Shown here in pieces: positions 60,989 through 64,000 of a stretch of 64,000 nt of DNA. The notes beneath the pieces are model-generated. The model was not told where the DNA came from and made no database searches. It saw only the letters and a list, made by a program, of their open reading frames with translations. The position numbers were made by a program, and so were the translations under genes. The stretch is from JAEUJM01 sp041908445 (GTDB taxonomy: Bacteria; Actinomycetota; Acidimicrobiia; Acidimicrobiales; DATDAH01), in NCBI GenBank assembly GCA_041908445.1, contig JAYRFK010000095.1, forward strand, positions 1 to 64,000. Direction: 5' to 3'. Within the stretch, counting starts at the first letter, position 1. Each line of letters opens with the position of its first letter.

Positions 60989-62155
60989 ATGCGAGACGCC
61001 GCCGCCCTGGTCGAGCGGGTCGAACCACTGCTGCCCGGCATCGCCGAGCGCGCCGCCGAGGGCGAGCGCCTCCGACGACTCCCCGACGAGACCCTCGCCG
61101 CGCTCCGCGAGGCCGACGTCTTCCGCGCGCTCGTCTCCCCCGAGCGGGGCGGGCACGGCCTCGGGCTCGACTCGGTCGTCGCGCTGGGGCTGACCCTCGG
61201 GCAGGCCGACACCGCCACGGCCTGGGTCACGACCTTCCTCGTGATGCACAGCTGGCTGCTGTCGATGTTCCCCGACGCCGTCGTCGACGAGGTGTTCGGG
61301 GACCGCGGCTACGCGCTGGCGCCGGCGGCGCTGTCGCCCACCGGCACGGCCACGCCGGTCGACGGCGGGTACGAGGTGACGGGCCGGTGGTCCTGGGGGA
61401 CCGGCGTGATGCACGCCGACTGCGCCCTGGTGACCGGGGTGGTCCTCACCGACGGCCTCCCGGACCTGCGCATGGTCCTGCTCGACCCCGACCAGTTCGA
61501 GGTCGACGACGTGTGGCACACCGACGGCATGCGGGCGACCGGCAGCAACGACGTGGTCTGCCGTGAGGTGTTCGTGCCCGCCGAGCGCACCCTCCCGTTC
61601 CGGGGGCTGGCCGAGGGCGAGGTGACGCCGGTCGCCGGCACGCCGATGGCGGGCTACCCGGTGGTGCCGGTGCTCTGCCTCACCGCCGCGACCCCGCTCG
61701 TGGGCGGCGCCGGCGGGGCCCTCGAGGCCTACCGAAGGCGGCTGGCCGAACGGGTGCTCGCGTACAGCTTCGGCGAGCGCCAGGTGGAGAAGCCGGCGGC
61801 GCAGATCCGCCTCGCCCGGGCCGACACCGACGTCCGCACCGCCCGACTCCTGCTCGAGGACTGCGTCCGCACCCTCGACCGCGCCTACGGGCCCGGCGGG
61901 GGGCGCCTGGCCCGGAACGAGCGCTCGGACCTGCGCATGGCCACGACCACGGCGGTGCACACCGCCAAGGCCGCGATCACGTCGCTGTGCGACGCCGCCG
62001 GCGGGTCCATCCACCTGCTCGACCAGCCGTTGCAGCGCTTCCAGCGCGACCTCAACACCGGTGCCGGCCACGCCGTGTTCGACGCCGACCGGGCCGCCGA
62101 GGTCCACGGCCGCATCCTCGTCGGCCTCGAGCCTGCTCTCACCGACCTGCTCTGA
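60989..62155 (+). CDS. Acyl-CoA dehydrogenase-fold flavin monooxygenase-like protein (group D, HsaA-like)
   Basis: A 388-residue protein of the acyl-CoA dehydrogenase fold. The beta domain has GYEVTGRWSWGTGVMHADCA, the pattern of two-component flavin monooxygenases such as HsaA (3-HSA hydroxylase) rather than true dehydrogenases; the usual Glu base region is DRAAEVHGRILVG with no obvious EGTxxI motif. HsaA hydroxylates the steroid A-ring phenol; here it may act on a phenol or acyl group. A reductase partner (HsaB-like) is not seen nearby. The ATG starts a helix-rich N-terminus. Confidence 0.82.
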   Translation: MRDAAALVERVEPLLPGIAERAAEGERLRRLPDETLAALREADVFRALVSPERGGHGLGLDSVVALGLTLGQADTATAWVTTFLVMHSWLLSMFPDAVVDEVFGDRGYALAPAALSPTGTATPVDGGYEVTGRWSWGTGVMHADCALVTGVVLTDGLPDLRMVLLDPDQFEVDDVWHTDGMRATGSNDVVCREVFVPAERTLPFRGLAEGEVTPVAGTPMAGYPVVPVLCLTAATPLVGGAGGALEAYRRRLAERVLAYSFGERQVEKPAAQIRLARADTDVRTARLLLEDCVRTLDRAYGPGGGRLARNERSDLRMATTTAVHTAKAAITSLCDAAGGSIHLLDQPLQRFQRDLNTGAGHAVFDADRAAEVHGRILVGLEPALTDLL

Positions 62156-62184
62156 CGAGGTCGGACCGGTGGCGGTGCCGGGGG

Positions 62185-64000
62185 TCAGGCCTGGTCCAGG
62201 ACCTCGACCCAGCCGTGGGTGCCGTCGACGCGGATCCGCTGGCCGTCCTCGATGAGGTGGGTGGCGCCCACCACGCCGACCACGGCGGGCAGGCCGTACT
62301 CGCGGGCGATCACCGCGCCGTGGGTCATGAGGCCGCCGACCTCGGTGACCAGGCCGGCCACGGCGACGAAGACGGGCGACCAGCTCGGGTCGGTGCCCGT
62401 GGTGACGAGGACGTCGCCGGGCTCGAGGTCGTGGGCGTCGCCCACGTCGAGGATGATTCGGGCCCGGCCCTCGACCACACCGGATGACACGGCCAGGCCG
62501 GCCACGGCGCCGGCGGGCACGTCGTCGCGCCGGTAGGGCCGGTCGAGCACCTCGCCCTCGGAGGTCATCACCCGCGGCGGTGTCAGCGCGGCGCACGTGG
62601 CGAACTCGTCGCGGCGCTGCCGGATCAGGGCGCGGTCGGCCTCGCCCGTGCGGGCCGCCTCGGCGAGCTCGTCGAAGGTGAGGAAGTACACGTCGTCGCG
62701 GGCGTCGACCACGCCGGCGGCGACGAGGCGGTCGGCCTCGCGCAGCAGCGCCTGCTTGTAGATCCAGTAGCGGCTGATCATCCGGTACTTCGGGTACTCC
62801 CGATAGCTGGCGAACACCCGCACCCGGTCGATCATGGCCGTGGTCTCGGCGGCCTTGGCCTCACCGTCGGGCAGGGCGCGGAGGCGCTCGAGCACCTCGC
62901 GCTCGGTGGCCTCGGCCACCCGCAGCCCCTCGGCCACCCGGCGCTCGCGCTCGCCCGGCTCGAAGCGTTCGACGTTGGCCAGGAGCAGGGGGACCAGCAG
63001 GCTCGGCTGCTCGGCCCACCGGGTGCGGGTGATGTCGATCTCGCCGACGCAGCGCATGCCGTACCGGTCGAGGTAGCCGCGGAGCGCGTCGGCGGCCTCG
63101 TCGCCGCCGGCGACCTGGCCCAGCCGGTCGAGGAACCCGGCGTCGCCGTCCGGGTCGGCGGCGACCTCCCGGAGCCGCGCCACCACCTCGGGGTGCGGCC
63201 GCACCGCGTCGGCCACGTCGAGCAGGGCGAGTCCCATCTCGGCGGTCACGTTCCCCGGCGCCGACTGCGAGAGGGCGTCGACCACGTTGGCCTCGCCCAG
63301 CCACTCCTCCACGTGGTGGTTGAGCCAGAAGGCCGCCTCCATCCCGGTGAGGAGCACCGGCAGGCTCTCGGGGTTGGTGAGGCGGCTGCGCATCTCGGGC
63401 AGGTCCTCGAGGATGAAGTCGAAGACGTCGGGGCCCTCCTTGGTGGCCAGCGCCGCCGCCGTCGCCGCCAGCGACGCCTCGGTGCGCTCGATGAGGCGGG
63501 CCACCAGCTCGGGGTCGGCGTCGATCATCGGCGGGGCACCGGGGGCGCCCGGGATGGGCAGGGGGTCACCGTCGTCGGCCGGCGGCGGGGGGAGGAACCC
63601 GGGGCGCTCGACGAGCGCAGCCAGCGCGTCGCCGATCAGCGGGTCGGACTTCCCGAGGCCGCCGATGATGGCCGGGCGTATGGCGGGCGAGGCCAGGTTC
63701 TCGGCCACGTCGACGAAGAGCCGGCCGCCGGCGGTGTGCATGGGCCGCATCGCGGTGAGCTGCCAGACCGAGAGGCCGAGCGGCGTCATGGGCTCCGTCA
63801 TCATCTGCTGGTGCCCCACCGAGACGAACACGTGGGGGGCGTCGTCGCCCGTGTCGGGCACGGGGAACAGGGTGGTGATGGGCCGGCTCTGGACGACGGC
63901 GAGCCCCTCCTCGTCGATGCACCACTCGACGTCCTGAGGTGCCTCGAAGTGGGCCTCGAGGCGCCGGCCCAGGGCGACGAGGTCGAGGACCTGCTCGTCG
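62185..64000 (-). CDS. PEP-synthase/PEP-utilizing-type protein, 5' end beyond window
   Basis: The open frame runs from the window edge to the stop at 62185 (over 600 residues). The visible C-terminal mobile domain is TEVGGLMTHGAVIAREYGLP, with the catalytic His of the PEP-utilizing family (GGxxxHxAIxARE). Upstream are the long helical linker and VEWCIDEEGLAVVQSRPITT near the edge, the end of the ATP-grasp/PEP-synthase N-terminal domain. This fits PEP synthase-like or rifampin-phosphotransferase-like proteins. The N-terminal ATP-grasp lies outside the window, so the function (PEP synthase or antibiotic phosphotransferase) cannot be decided. Confidence 0.82.
   Translation of the reverse strand, partial: DEQVLDLVALGRRLEAHFEAPQDVEWCIDEEGLAVVQSRPITTLFPVPDTGDDAPHVFVSVGHQQMMTEPMTPLGLSVWQLTAMRPMHTAGGRLFVDVAENLASPAIRPAIIGGLGKSDPLIGDALAALVERPGFLPPPPADDGDPLPIPGAPGAPPMIDADPELVARLIERTEASLAATAAALATKEGPDVFDFILEDLPEMRSRLTNPESLPVLLTGMEAAFWLNHHVEEWLGEANVVDALSQSAPGNVTAEMGLALLDVADAVRPHPEVVARLREVAADPDGDAGFLDRLGQVAGGDEAADALRGYLDRYGMRCVGEIDITRTRWAEQPSLLVPLLLANVERFEPGERERRVAEGLRVAEATEREVLERLRALPDGEAKAAETTAMIDRVRVFASYREYPKYRMISRYWIYKQALLREADRLVAAGVVDARDDVYFLTFDELAEAARTGEADRALIRQRRDEFATCAALTPPRVMTSEGEVLDRPYRRDDVPAGAVAGLAVSSGVVEGRARIILDVGDAHDLEPGDVLVTTGTDPSWSPVFVAVAGLVTEVGGLMTHGAVIAREYGLPAVVGVVGATHLIEDGQRIRVDGTHGWVEVLDQA

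Overview
The window is very GC-rich (roughly 70-75 % by eye). It is dense with short-spaced or 1-4 bp overlapping genes and uses GTG starts freely. Mycobacterial-style features are present: a deazaflavin-type (Ddn) oxidoreductase, TIGR03086-type proteins, VapBC-like and Fur-Dps modules, and a KstR-type operator sequence. This suggests an actinobacterium, perhaps of the Acidimicrobiia or a mycobacteria-like lineage. The organism call is inference. I recognised no rRNA, tRNA, CRISPR array, IS element or phage.

Layout. 1-3.2 kb: a truncated VOC gene ending in an abnormal G/C tract, then a minus-strand operon resembling the chsH2-chsH1-ltp2 steroid side-chain lyase cluster, with ChsH2 split into two genes and a TnnAACnnGTTnnA (KstR-type) site over its start. 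3.3-8.4 kb: a secreted hydrolase, two tandem DUF6328 membrane proteins, a TIGR03086-like protein divergent from a YafY-type regulator, DUF1801, and an HxlR regulator. 8.4-16.3 kb: a hotdog thioesterase, a lone cyclic-nucleotide-binding (CNB) protein, a beta-lactamase-fold hydrolase, a cyclase-domain/AAA ATPase, an MFS-CNB fusion and an ExoD-like protein. 16.3-20 kb: a Baeyer-Villiger-type monooxygenase and a cupredoxin/multicopper-oxidase pair.

20.1-24.3 kb holds decayed genes (a scrambled P450 and a frameshifted thioesterase) plus NTF2-like, PDZ and DinB-MOSC proteins. 24.4-32 kb: a P450, a VOC protein, an esterase, a Ser/Thr kinase, a VapBC-like pair, a Ddn-like protein, an SDR, and fur-dps. 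32-38 kb: an ABC exporter/TetR operon with a well-defined promoter, divergent from a kinase carrying an extracellular propeller. 38-48 kb: a phosphotransferase-like kinase, a crotonase, an FAD oxidoreductase, a nitronate monooxygenase-like protein, then a run of sulfotransferase, metallo-beta-lactamase, SDR, MDR and an unusual P450. 48-53.5 kb: a toxin/antitoxin-like pair whose toxin frame runs into an alpha/beta hydrolase, a secreted RCC1-like propeller, a TauD-like oxygenase and an MFS protein. 53.5-64 kb: a sulfatase, acyl-CoA dehydrogenases, a Rieske oxygenase, SDRs, other catabolic genes, and the 3' part of a PEP-synthase-like gene that leaves the window.

Taken together, the genes suggest oxidative catabolism of CoA-linked, probably steroid- or terpenoid-like substrates (two intact P450s, Rieske oxygenase, BVMO, acyl-CoA dehydrogenases, crotonase, thioesterases, lyase operon), with regulators and stress genes between. 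Many genes have a TANNNT-type -10 element 6-9 bp before the start codon and no Shine-Dalgarno sequence, so leaderless transcripts are probably common here. Three to four long hairpins without a U-tract follow stop codons and are the likely terminators.
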